From positions 1 to 53,342 of the forward strand of contig CACWPL010000029.1 in assembly GCA_902762785.1 (NCBI GenBank): a DNA stretch of 53,342 bases. Reading direction: 5' to 3'. The DNA is from an uncultured Ruminococcus sp. Its GTDB lineage: Bacteria; Bacillota; Clostridia; Oscillospirales; Ruminococcaceae. Below the pieces are notes generated by a model. That model was not told the origin of the DNA. It saw only the letters and a list, made by a program, of their open reading frames with translations, and did no database searches. The translations under genes and the position numbers were made by a program. Shown in pieces: positions 40,678-49,044 of the stretch. Positions within the stretch are counted from its first letter, which is position 1. Each line of letters begins with the position of its first letter.

Positions 40678-40994
40678 TGGTTTTACCCTCCCATTAAAGA
40701 TTGAAAATGTGTTTCACGGTACTTCCCGCCAGTGCGAGCGGTCCGCGCCGTGCGTGTTCAAAGATCATCACAGGATGGTCACCCTATCATGATGATCCTA
40801 TCAACCTTATTATAGTATATTTACACAAAAAAGTAAAGCGTTTTTTTGAATTTTGGCGGATCAGACAAACAACGTTTGCAAAATTTGTGCAGATGCACCA
40901 TATACCGGACATCCCCTCCTGCCGCCGGAGCGGAGGGAGGGGATGTGTGTCAGTCAATTTTTACCGATATATCGTCAAAAACGAGATACCGTGC
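40678..40994. other. Spacer between the two GH9 genes: leader, promoter and hairpin
   Basis: 317 bases without a gene. It includes the GH9 promoter (40809-40837), a 120-nt leader before the first cellulase, and near 40910-40945 the stem CATCCCCTCC / GGAGGGGATG after the second cellulase, which lacks a T run. Confidence 0.7.
40809..40837 (-). promoter_or_regulatory. Promoter of the CBM4-GH9 gene
   Basis: Minus strand: TTTACT (40837-40832), 17-bp spacer, TATAAT (40814-40809). The leader to the ATG is about 125 nt, with TCATCATGAT and GTGATGATC inverted segments just downstream of the start point. Confidence 0.75.
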
Positions 40995-43349
40995 TTAGCC
41001 CTCGGTCACAGGCAGCGTGACGAGCTTGACCACGGCCTTGAGGACGTTGAGCGCGTCGGTCGTGTCGACGGTCTTGTTGATGTCGACGTCCGCGTTCATC
41101 CGGCCCTCATCGGTGAGGGTAAGGCCGCCGAGGAGCGACTTGTTGAGCGCGATGACATCGAGGATGTCCACGACGCCGTTCACATCCGCATCGCCATAGA
41201 GCACGCCGGTGGGCACAGGATCCTCCTGCGGCTCCGTGGGCTTATCGGTCGGGGCATCCGTGGGGGCATCGGTGGGGCCGTCGGTGGGCGTGGTCACGTC
41301 GGCGCCGGAGCGGGTCGGGGGCGTGTAGGGCGCGGGCTTGGTGCCGTCCGGCTCCTCGCCCCAGAGGAGCGTATCGCCGTCATACATCGTGATATAGGGC
41401 GTGGTCACCATGTCCATCTCGCCGCCGGACTTCAGGCCCTGGGCGGACCAGTCGTTGGAGGCGTCCCAGGTATAGCCGGAGCTATCCTCGACATAGATGC
41501 GGAACTGGCACTCGGAGCGGTGCTCGCTCTGGCCGGTGGGCATCACGACGCGGCCGTCGTTGAAGCTGATCTTGACGTAGTAGACATTGCCGTCGTACTG
41601 GATCGGGTCGGAGATGGTCACGAAGCCTTCGTCGCCGCTGTGCTGGTCATAGCCGATCCGCACGCCGACGTCCGCGATGGAGCCGCCCTGCTCGATCAGC
41701 TCGGAGATGTCGAAATAATAATTATAGGAGAGATTCTTGACGACGCGCGCCGGCCACGCGGTGTGGTTCATGGCGAAGGCCTTGATCTCGGTGTAGTGTT
41801 CGCCGTTCTGGTTGAAGGACGCGCGCATGAGGAACTCGTCCCAGTCAGGGGTCTCGGCGACGGGGAAATCCGCGAGCGCGGTGCCGCCGTAATCGTCGAT
41901 CATGGCGCAGAGCAGCGCGGTATAGCCCGCATTGTAGTCGATGGCGACCTCGGTGTTCTGGTAGGAGCCGACGTCATCCTTGAAGGAGCCGTCCTGGTTC
42001 GGGCCGCCCTCGAGCGCGCCGTAGAGGACGTGGGCATAGGGCTTGGCATCCTCGCCGGTGGCGGTAGGATCGTTGGTGAGCTGGGTCCACTTGTCGTCCC
42101 AGACGCCGGACGCCGTTCTGTGGTGGAAGGTGTTCGGGTTCTTCTCGCCCATACCGAGGACATAGCAGAGGCCGAGGTCGTTATCACCGAAGCAATAATC
42201 GAGCGTGTCCTTGGCGAACGCGTTATACTTATCTGCCTTGGCGGCGTCATCCTTGAACACGGTATCTGCTGCCAGCTTGGCGAGCCAAGCGGTCGTGGTG
42301 GCATGACGGAGCGAGCCCCACTGGAAGAGCCATGCGAGGCCGTCCGGGGTGTGGTCTACCTGCTTGCCGTTGTAGCCGGTCGTCCAGTATTCGAGATGGC
42401 GGTATACCTGGTCGATCCACTCCTCCTTGCCGGTGTTCTGGGCATAGAGGAGGGCGGCTGCCTGCGAGGCATCGTCCCAGCAGAAGCCCCAGGTGAACTT
42501 GCGGTCGGTGGACTGGTTCTCGAGCGGGAACTCCGGGATATAGTCCTTCTCGGCGAGGTCGAGATACTTCTGGTCGCCGGTGGCCTTGTACATCCAGTTG
42601 GCGGCATAGAAGAGGTCGTCGAAGTAGTCGGAGCACTTGTAGTAGCCGCCGGACCCGGTGACGCCCTGGTCCTCATTGCTGCGGGTGGAATCCGCGAGCT
42701 TGAAGAGGCTCTCGGCGTGGGTCAGGTAGTCCTTGGCGGTGGCGGGGTCGCTGTCCTTGAACACGAGGTAGCCGGCAGCGAGCGCCGCGGCCATCTGGGC
42801 AGCGGTGGAGGTGCAGGTGATCTCATCATAGGGGCGCGCCTCGGTGCCGCCCTGGAGGACGAACTTGCGCATGTAGACCTCGGCGGAGCCCCACCACTTG
42901 TGGTCGAAGCCGTCCTCGGCGATCATGCCGACGAACTTGTCCCCGCGGTCGCAGTTCTTGACGTAATCGAGGCCCCACTTGAGGTTGTTCAGGTAGAGGT
43001 CATAGAGACCGGCCTTCTTGACGGCATCGCCGTACTCGAGCAGGCCCCACGCGAGGATGGCGGAGGTGTAGGCGTTGGTATGGGTGATCTTGAGGTGGTC
43101 GCCGGCATCGAACCAGCCGCCCGGCACCTCGTCATTGACCATGGCATCGCCGCGCCAGGTGACGAAGTTCCAGTCCGGCAGCACGCCGCACTGCTGTACC
43201 TCATAGAAGAACATGGATTTCTGGAGCGCCTCGGCGTAATTCGTCTCCGCCGCGCCGGCCGTGAGCGTCATGGCCGACTGCATCGGAGCAGTCAGGGACG
43301 CCGCACACATGGCGAGGCTCGCCAGAAAAGCGGTCAGCTTCTTTCTCAT
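40995..43349 (-). CDS. Cellulosomal GH9-CBM3c endoglucanase with dockerin
   Basis: 784 residues, ATG 43349. Signal peptide (1-34, ending GAA), GH9 catalytic domain from the start of the mature protein (about 36-490), CBM3c-like module (about 500-645; SYNYYFDISELI and YVKISFND), Thr/Pro/Asp linker (about 660-712), dockerin (about 715-784). Catalytic features: GGWFDAGDHLK (Asp81, Asp84), NPNTFHHRTASG, NTEVAIDYNAG with Glu near 467. GH9-CBM3c enzymes are usually processive endoglucanases, in contrast to the CBM4-GH9 neighbour. Dockerin repeats are DADVNGVVDILDVIALNKSL and DVDINKTVDTTDALNVLK. Both GH9 genes have their own promoters and lie in tandem. Confidence 0.95.
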   Translation of the reverse strand: MRKKLTAFLASLAMCAASLTAPMQSAMTLTAGAAETNYAEALQKSMFFYEVQQCGVLPDWNFVTWRGDAMVNDEVPGGWFDAGDHLKITHTNAYTSAILAWGLLEYGDAVKKAGLYDLYLNNLKWGLDYVKNCDRGDKFVGMIAEDGFDHKWWGSAEVYMRKFVLQGGTEARPYDEITCTSTAAQMAAALAAGYLVFKDSDPATAKDYLTHAESLFKLADSTRSNEDQGVTGSGGYYKCSDYFDDLFYAANWMYKATGDQKYLDLAEKDYIPEFPLENQSTDRKFTWGFCWDDASQAAALLYAQNTGKEEWIDQVYRHLEYWTTGYNGKQVDHTPDGLAWLFQWGSLRHATTTAWLAKLAADTVFKDDAAKADKYNAFAKDTLDYCFGDNDLGLCYVLGMGEKNPNTFHHRTASGVWDDKWTQLTNDPTATGEDAKPYAHVLYGALEGGPNQDGSFKDDVGSYQNTEVAIDYNAGYTALLCAMIDDYGGTALADFPVAETPDWDEFLMRASFNQNGEHYTEIKAFAMNHTAWPARVVKNLSYNYYFDISELIEQGGSIADVGVRIGYDQHSGDEGFVTISDPIQYDGNVYYVKISFNDGRVVMPTGQSEHRSECQFRIYVEDSSGYTWDASNDWSAQGLKSGGEMDMVTTPYITMYDGDTLLWGEEPDGTKPAPYTPPTRSGADVTTPTDGPTDAPTDAPTDKPTEPQEDPVPTGVLYGDADVNGVVDILDVIALNKSLLGGLTLTDEGRMNADVDINKTVDTTDALNVLKAVVKLVTLPVTEG

Positions 43350-43418
43350 TGGTGATTTCCCCTCTCATAATAATAGGTATACGCCCGCGGGTGTGCAGTC
43401 CCTTTGGACGTTACCTTT

Positions 43419-43447
43419 ATTTTACTATACTTTACGTCATTTGTCAA
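43419..43447 (-). promoter_or_regulatory. Promoter of the GH9-CBM3c gene
   Basis: Minus strand: TTGACA (43447-43442), 17-bp spacer, TAAAAT (43424-43419). Confidence 0.82.
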
Positions 43448-43479
43448 GTATCGTATGGACGTTCCTAGACCGGCAGCGT

Positions 43480-43764
43480 GATGAGGCGCACGGCGGGCAA
43501 GGAGTTCCGCCGCCTGCGGGCGGCGGCCAGGGACGCTGTCCCTGGACCCTGCAAACTTTTTTTGCGAAAAAAAGTTTGATCAAAAAAACGATCGCTGGGG
43601 TCTGTTAAGGCAAAGGTGTCGGGGTGCAGGGGATCACATCCCCTGCCGAGGGGAGGTTTAGAAGGTAAGCAGACGGCCAGCGAGCTTGCGAGCGCGGCCG
43701 GTCGCTTATGCACAGCAGGGGCAGCGCCCCCTCCTAGGCCGGCGATAGCCGGCAAAAGCCGCAA
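43480..43764. repeat. Composite intergenic repeat region
   Basis: No gene. It contains CCAGGGAC-GCT-GTCCCTGG (43527-43545), then a perfect 12-bp A/T hairpin CAAACTTTTTTT-GCG-AAAAAAAGTTTG (43552-43578), a shape often seen in Oscillospiraceae intergenic repeats. Copy B of the dispersed 47-bp repeat (43666-43712) and a GGCCGGCGATAGCCGGC palindrome near 43740 follow. The A/T hairpin could terminate the SNF2 transcript. Confidence 0.8.
43666..43712 (-). repeat. Dispersed 47-bp intergenic repeat, copy B (inverted)
   Basis: Exact reverse complement of 18261-18307: begins TAAGCAGACGGCC, ends GGTCGCTTATGCA. Confidence 0.9.
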
Positions 43765-43778
43765 CTAGGCGGCAAGTC

Positions 43779-46700
43779 CTACGAAAGCAGCTCCAGCAGC
43801 TCCTCCTTCGTCATCTGTCCGATCGAGATGCTCTCGCCGGTGAGGATGGCTTCGGCGAGGTCGTGCTTTTTCTCTTGCAGCTCGCAGATCTTCTCCTCGA
43901 TGGTGTCCTTGGCGATCAGCTTGTAGACCGTCACGCGCTTCTCCTGTCCGATGCGATGGGCACGGTCGGTGGCTTGGTCCTGGGCGGCGGCGTTCCACCA
44001 TGGGTCATAGTGGATGACGACGTCCGCGCCGGTGAGGTTCAGGCCCGTGCCGCCGGCCTTCAGCGAGATCAGGAACACCGGCACCGTCCCCTCGTTGAAC
44101 GCCTTGACGAGCCGCAGACGCTCCTGCTTGGGCGTCGCGCCCGTGATGAGGTAGTACGGGATCCCCTCCCGCTCGAGGTCCTCCTGCAGGAGCGCGAGCA
44201 TCGACGTGAACTGCGAGAACACGAGCATCCGATGCTCGCCCTCGATGGCGCTCCGGATCAGCTCCAGACACGCCTCCCGCTTCGCCGACCCGCCCTGATA
44301 CCCCTCGAACAGCAGCGACGGGTCACAGCAGATCTGCCGGATCCGCGTCAATTCTTTCAGTATCAGCAGCTTGTTCTGACGGAACGTCTCCTCGCTCTCC
44401 CCGTCGAGCATCGCGCGGATGCGGACGACCTGGCCGTCATAGGCGTGCTGCTGGTCGGTGTCGAACCGAGCAAAACGCGTCTCCTCGAGCTTTTCGGGCA
44501 GGTCGAGGACGTCCTTTTTCAGACGACGCAGGATGAACGGCGCCACCATCCGCCGCAGACGACGGATCGCCGCCTCGTCCTGCCGCTTCGCGATCGGCAG
44601 CTCCAGCTCCTGACGGAAAGTCTCATGGTCATACAGAAATCCGGGCATCAGGAAATCGAAGATGCTCCACAGCTCGCTGAGGCGGTTCTCGATGGGCGTG
44701 CCCGTCAGCGCGAACCGATGCGCCGCGTGCAGCACCTTGACGGACTTCGCCGCCGCGGTCGTGTGGTTCTTGATGTACTGCGCCTCGTCGAGCACCTCGA
44801 AGAGGAACTCCGCCCCCTCGTAGAGCGGCGTATCACGCTTGAGCAGGTCGTAGCTCGTGATGAGGACGTCGAGGCCGGCGTGATCCTTGATGACCGCGCT
44901 GCGCTCCGCCGGTGTCCCCGCCACGACCGCCGCCTTCAGCTCCGGCGCGAACCGATGCAGCTCCTCGAGCCAGTTGTACACCAGCGACGACGGGCAGATG
45001 ATGATGCTCGTCCCCGTCTGCCCCTCGTTCTTCGCCGCGAGCAGGACGGAGATCATTTGCAGCGTCTTGCCCAGTCCCATATCGTCCGCGAGGATGCCGC
45101 CGAAGCGGTTCACCTCGAGCGTGCGGAGCCATTTATGGCCTATTTTTTGATAGCTCCGCATGATGTCCGCGAGCGTCGCCGGGACCTCATGGTCGGAGTC
45201 CTTGACGGTCTTGAAGTCCTTGATGAGCTTCTTGTAATGCGTGTCCCGCTTGGGGTAGAGCGCCGTACACTGCTCGAACATCTTGTCGAGATACAGCGCC
45301 CGGTACGCCGGGAGATGGAGCTTGCCCTTGATGAACTCCTCCGGCGTGACGTGCATCGCATCGTACATCTCGCTCAGCTCCGCCACGCGCTCGTCGAGGT
45401 CGACGAAGGCGCCGCTGCGAAGGCGATGGTACGTCTTTTTGAGCTTGTAGCTGTGCAGGACCTCCAGCAGCTCCTCCTGGGTCAGGTCGCTCGAGCCGAT
45501 GGTCAGGTCCATCATGCCGCTCTCGAGCGACACGCCCATCTGCACCGGCAGGCGCCGATGGATCCGGAGGGACTGGAAGGCGTTCGTGCTGCGCACCTCG
45601 CCCATCTCCAGCAAAAGCGGCAGGCCGTCGCGCAGCACCTCGTAGATCTGCTCCTCCTCGTCACGGCAGACGAATCGGTCCTCCTCGGCCTGCACGAGCG
45701 GGAAATAGCGCAGCACCGTCTCGATGACCTCGCCCTCGCGCATGGAGTCGCGGTAGGGCTCCTTCAGGTAGGGCGTGTAGAGCCTGTCCATGACGGACTG
45801 CTCCTGTTCCCCATATATAGCCAATATCCGGCAGGACGGCACTCCGTCCTCCGCATCCAGGTAAAAGCAGAACGACGCCTCGGGCGGCAGGAGGTCGGCC
45901 AGCAGCTCCGGCTCGATCTCCTCGACGGTCACGAAACGGCGCAGCTCCGGCAATATCGTATAATAGAACGACGGCAGCATCTTGCGCCCGACGCGCAGCT
46001 CCGTGGTCCCGTCCTCACTGAACGAGGCCAGCAGCGCGAGCAGCTCTGCGGCCTGTGCGGGGATGCGCAGGAACGCCCCCGGCTCGACGCAGTACCGGCT
46101 GCGGCCGCCCTCGATCAGGAACGGCATCTCGCCGCGGACGACCGCGCCCTCGATGACGCCGTCCGTCCCGACCTCGCGCTGCACCGTCATATGGACGTTC
46201 GGGCAGCGCTCCTCACAGACGAGGGTCGTGCTCCCGGCGCGGTCGGAGTCCTTGTCGGTATAGGACAGCTCCCGGCCGCGCACGGCGTCGAAGAACTGGT
46301 CGGAGAGCGTGCCCTCGAGGCGGATGGACGTGCGCGGCACGTCCTCGGCGGCCGCACCGGCGCTGCCGCCCATGCGAGCGCTGCGGCGCAGACGGCGCTG
46401 TGCCTCGGCGACGCTCATCCGCAGGAGCTCGTAGAGCGGCGCAGAATCGGCATCGAACGTCTCCCGTGCGAAGTCGATCTGGGCGTTCTTGCCAAGGCCA
46501 AGGATCTCCCGCTGCTCGACCAGACCGGGCAGCTCGGCGATCGACCGCAGCACATAGAGCTTCTCCTTGCCGATGCGGAACCCCACGCGCAGCTCCCCGG
46601 CGCAGCGCTCGAGGCGCGGCTCGAGGCGGACGCAGGACGTGCGCTCGGCGCTGCCCTTGCGGAGGCCGCGGAGGGTGGCCATGAGGTCGGCGGTGTTGCG

Positions 46701-47396
46701 GTCGGTGATGTCGCCCGGCTCGTTCTCCCGGAGATACTGCTCGAGGAGCACCATCGCCGCCGCCTTATGGACGCACGGACGCCGGTCGACGAGGATCCCC
46801 ATCCCGTCGGCCTCGAAATTATGGCACTCCGGCGCGCTGCAATAGAGCTGCCGCAGCATCCGTCTCGTGAACGCGGCACGGACGGTCACAGGCGGCCAGA
46901 GCTGCGGGAACCGCACCTCGAGGGAGCCCATGAGCTCCTGATAGCGCCGCTGCGTGTCGTAGCCGATGCGGATATGGGAGACGACGGCCTCCCCGGAGGC
47001 GGCCATGCGGCGTCCCTTCTCCTGCATCTCCGCGGTGACCCGCAGCTCCCGCCAGAGCGCGGCCATGTCGAAATAATGGTACCGGCCGTCGTCCGGCTCC
47101 TGGACGGGTGCGGGCGTCTCGGCGGGCGGGAGGTCGTCCCGGTGCAGCTCGATGTAGAACATGAGCGAGGCCTCGTGGGCGCAGAAGCTCCCCTCCCTGG
47201 CGCGCTGGCAGATGCAGGAGGCCTCCATGAGCCGTTCCCGCGAGATGCGCACGCGCACGGGGAAGTTCCCGTCCGCGTTGACGACCGCACTGTACACGCC
47301 GCCGCCCTCGCTGCGCAGGTGACGCACCTTGCCGCTGCGGCAGTAGGCCCCGCCGGCCGTCAGCGCGGGACTGCTGAACCTATGCTTCCATTTCAT
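43779..47396 (-). CDS. SNF2-family DNA-dependent ATPase/helicase with SWIM zinc finger
   Basis: 1205 residues, ATG 47396 with GGGAAGGAGG upstream. N-terminal SWIM zinc finger CICQRAREGSFCAHEAS (Cys61, Cys63, Cys72, His74), a long SNF2-associated region (about 100-720), and a SNF2 motor in the last 480 residues: Walker A DDMGLGKT (Lys777), DEAQ box (Asp870), LTGTPIENRLSELW, then in the C-terminal lobe LVFSQFTSMLALLQEDL, SLKAGGTGLNLTGADVVIHY and DRAHRIGQEKRV. It is similar to RapA/HepA-like bacterial SNF2 proteins that remodel nucleoprotein or recycle RNA polymerase. Size and order are typical for Firmicutes. Exact role unknown. Confidence 0.9.
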   Translation of the reverse strand: MKWKHRFSSPALTAGGAYCRSGKVRHLRSEGGGVYSAVVNADGNFPVRVRISRERLMEASCICQRAREGSFCAHEASLMFYIELHRDDLPPAETPAPVQEPDDGRYHYFDMAALWRELRVTAEMQEKGRRMAASGEAVVSHIRIGYDTQRRYQELMGSLEVRFPQLWPPVTVRAAFTRRMLRQLYCSAPECHNFEADGMGILVDRRPCVHKAAAMVLLEQYLRENEPGDITDRNTADLMATLRGLRKGSAERTSCVRLEPRLERCAGELRVGFRIGKEKLYVLRSIAELPGLVEQREILGLGKNAQIDFARETFDADSAPLYELLRMSVAEAQRRLRRSARMGGSAGAAAEDVPRTSIRLEGTLSDQFFDAVRGRELSYTDKDSDRAGSTTLVCEERCPNVHMTVQREVGTDGVIEGAVVRGEMPFLIEGGRSRYCVEPGAFLRIPAQAAELLALLASFSEDGTTELRVGRKMLPSFYYTILPELRRFVTVEEIEPELLADLLPPEASFCFYLDAEDGVPSCRILAIYGEQEQSVMDRLYTPYLKEPYRDSMREGEVIETVLRYFPLVQAEEDRFVCRDEEEQIYEVLRDGLPLLLEMGEVRSTNAFQSLRIHRRLPVQMGVSLESGMMDLTIGSSDLTQEELLEVLHSYKLKKTYHRLRSGAFVDLDERVAELSEMYDAMHVTPEEFIKGKLHLPAYRALYLDKMFEQCTALYPKRDTHYKKLIKDFKTVKDSDHEVPATLADIMRSYQKIGHKWLRTLEVNRFGGILADDMGLGKTLQMISVLLAAKNEGQTGTSIIICPSSLVYNWLEELHRFAPELKAAVVAGTPAERSAVIKDHAGLDVLITSYDLLKRDTPLYEGAEFLFEVLDEAQYIKNHTTAAAKSVKVLHAAHRFALTGTPIENRLSELWSIFDFLMPGFLYDHETFRQELELPIAKRQDEAAIRRLRRMVAPFILRRLKKDVLDLPEKLEETRFARFDTDQQHAYDGQVVRIRAMLDGESEETFRQNKLLILKELTRIRQICCDPSLLFEGYQGGSAKREACLELIRSAIEGEHRMLVFSQFTSMLALLQEDLEREGIPYYLITGATPKQERLRLVKAFNEGTVPVFLISLKAGGTGLNLTGADVVIHYDPWWNAAAQDQATDRAHRIGQEKRVTVYKLIAKDTIEEKICELQEKKHDLAEAILTGESISIGQMTKEELLELLS

Positions 47397-47479
47397 GCGC
47401 TGCCTCCTTCCCTAGAGCGCCGGATAAAAACAGAGCCCCCGGGGTGGCCGGGGGGCTGCTGCATGTCGGGTCTGCCGGA

Positions 47480-47911
47480 TCAATAATTCTTGATGGTATC
47501 GGCGTTGAAGAAGCTGTCGCTCTCGGTGTAGTAATCGTTGGTCTCGAGAGAGGCGAAATCCTCGTCGTCCATATCGGGCAGTCTGGCACCGCAGACGCCG
47601 CAGAACTGGAACTTCTCGTTGACCTCCGCATCACACTTCGGGCAGATCTTGTAGCCGCGGATGCTGTTGAGCTCGAAACGCATCTTCTTGATGCGGCGGC
47701 GGCGCGTGTCGATGTCCTCACAGAGCGCCTTCAGCACGGCCGGGTCCTCATCCGGGTTCTTGTAATACTTCTTGCCGATGTCTGCGAATACCTCGACGAT
47801 GCGCTCCTCCTCGTACAGGATCTTGCGCTTGAGATTGTTGACCTCGGAAGCGTTCTTTGCCTTTTCAGTGACACCTCTTCCGGCGCCGCTCAGCGTGTCC
47901 ATGAATCCCAT
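47480..47911 (-). CDS. Helical zinc-ribbon protein, paralogue of the 13616 gene
   Basis: 143 residues from ATG 47911, nine bases after AGGAG; a TTG three codons earlier abuts the ribosome site. The N-terminal helical region (about 15-85; ERIVEVFADIGKKYYKN) is followed by a zinc ribbon CPKC (90-93) and CGVC (104-107), exactly the spacing of the protein at 13616. The tail is acidic and Tyr/Phe/Ser-rich. No signal or membrane segment. Function unknown; it has its own consensus promoter and seems monocistronic. Confidence 0.78.
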   Translation of the reverse strand: MGFMDTLSGAGRGVTEKAKNASEVNNLKRKILYEEERIVEVFADIGKKYYKNPDEDPAVLKALCEDIDTRRRRIKKMRFELNSIRGYKICPKCDAEVNEKFQFCGVCGARLPDMDDEDFASLETNDYYTESDSFFNADTIKNY

Positions 47912-48064
47912 TCCACTCAACTCCTATTGCAAATGATGTATGATCGTGTCGTTCGGGGCGGCTCTGCGGCAGACGAACGCCCGCGAGCTCCCCGGCGGTC
48001 CAATGCACCCCGACACTGCGCCCCCTCATCGGGCACACGGATGCATTTTCTTTCCCTACTATAA

Positions 48065-48092
48065 ATTATACAACATTTTAAGAATTTGTCAA
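48065..48092 (-). promoter_or_regulatory. Promoter of the second zinc-ribbon gene
   Basis: Minus strand: TTGACA (48092-48087), 16-bp spacer, TATAAT (48070-48065). The leader to the ATG is about 150 nt. Confidence 0.82.
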
Positions 48093-48154
48093 CCCCTTTT
48101 TGGATAAATCCTGTGATCGGGGGGAAATATTTTTTAAAAGGGACGGAATCGGGA

Positions 48155-48267
48155 CGTTTCCGGGGCCGACACGCGGGCGGGGGCCCCCACCCCCCTGCCC
48201 CCCGCCCCCAGGGGCGGGGGGTGTGATAGCCGGCCTTGCAGGCCGGCGCCGCTTTTTCCGCCGCTGA
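48155..48267 (+). repeat. 113-bp intergenic direct repeat, copy 1
   Basis: Begins CGTTTCCGGGGCCGACACG, contains a CCCCCACCCCCCTGCCCCCC block with its complementary GGGGCGGGGGG, then a GCCGGCC palindrome and CCGCTTTTTCCGCCGCTGA. Nearly identical to 48374-48486. Related C-rich and GCGCCGCTTTTT blocks occur at 18308-18430. Confidence 0.88.
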
Positions 48268-48373
48268 CGCGGCGGGGAGGCCTGTTCGCCACTCGCGCGG
48301 CGGGGCGTCCGTTTGGTGCTGGTGCGGCGGGGCCGTTTGCCGCCGGTGCGGGGGCGTCCGTTTGGCGCCGGGG

Positions 48374-48486
48374 CGTTTCCGGGGCCGACACGCGGGCGGG
48401 GGCCCCCACCCCCCTGCCCCCCGCCCCCAGGGGCGGGGGGATAGATAGCCGGCCTTGCAGGCCGGCGCCGCTTTTTCCGCCGCTGA
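48374..48486 (+). repeat. 113-bp intergenic direct repeat, copy 2
   Basis: Same as copy 1 except for a few bases after the G run (ATAGATAG instead of TGTGATAG). It ends directly at the boundary to AT-rich DNA (48487 onward). Confidence 0.88.
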
Positions 48487-48547
48487 GCCTACCCGAACAC
48501 CTTACGAACAATCAATAAGTGCTATAAACAGGCGATTTTGCTATAAC

Positions 48548-48586
48548 AAATAGAGCTGTTCTCTATATTTGAGAATAGCTCTATTT
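48548..48586. terminator. Terminator-like hairpin at the island's left edge
   Basis: AAATAGAGCTGTTCTC (48548-48563) pairs with GAGAATAGCTCTATTT (48571-48586) around a TATATTT loop, with one wobble pair. A/U-rich flanks on both sides could let it act in both directions and insulate the locus. Confidence 0.6.
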
Positions 48587-48693
48587 CCATTAGTTGAGTG
48601 CCTTAATGGTATTCCCTATTACTTTACCTACTATTATGAAGATAATATCAAGCCTACCCCTTAAACTCCTTAGCTAAAACAATCTAATTTTGC

Positions 48694-48721
48694 TTGACTT
48701 TTCTTCAATATTGAGTATAAT
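48694..48721 (+). promoter_or_regulatory. Candidate promoter P1 of the bacteriocin-like locus
   Basis: TTGACT (48694-48699), 16-bp spacer, TATAAT (48716-48721), giving a leader of about 315 nt before the precursor gene. Confidence 0.7.
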
Positions 48722-48856
48722 AATAAATAAGAACAGCCTATCGTTATTCGCCATGTTGCTTTTGGATGTTGTATACAAATGTAATGCGAGTATATTGCTT
48801 GATTTTTGTTTGCTGTGTGGCGTTTAGTGCAAATACGAGACGAATAATTTTTTCTA

Positions 48857-48885
48857 TTGCATTTCTTTCTTCGGTGTGCTAAACT
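48857..48885 (+). promoter_or_regulatory. Candidate promoter P2 of the bacteriocin-like locus
   Basis: TTGCAT (48857-48862), 17-bp spacer ending TGC, TAAACT (48880-48885), with a leader of about 155 nt. Confidence 0.5.
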
Positions 48886-49044
48886 AAGCCTATAAAAAAC
48901 AGAGTAGCTTTTCTGTTAAGGCTCTCTATCTCAAACAAGCAGAGGTGATTCCATTGTATCATTAGCAGTATCGCTCCGTATCATTCATTTTGATTCGGAA
49001 TAAGTCAAATCCACACTCAGTAATTTGAAAGGATAGGTGTTCTT

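Larger units (their letters stand above)
48487..49044. other. AT-rich leader region of the bacteriocin-like locus
   Basis: About 560 bases with no gene of normal size. It holds a terminator-like hairpin (48548-48586), two promoter candidates (48694 and 48857) and, near the precursor gene, AGAGGTGATT followed by very short frames that could be a leader peptide. The composition changes sharply from the GC-rich repeat to AT-rich at its left edge. Confidence 0.65.

Noticed and set aside
37696-43355. Two plus-strand frames of about 900-1000 codons opposite the GH9 genes
   Set aside because: Antisense shadows of genes with unmistakable GH9 and dockerin motifs.
43863-47486. Plus-strand frame of about 1200 codons over the SNF2 gene
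   Set aside because: Antisense shadow; translation has no motifs, while the minus strand has all SNF2 motifs.
48155-48486. CRISPR or IS ends
   Set aside because: 113-bp units occur only twice, have no terminal inverted repeats and no transposase nearby.
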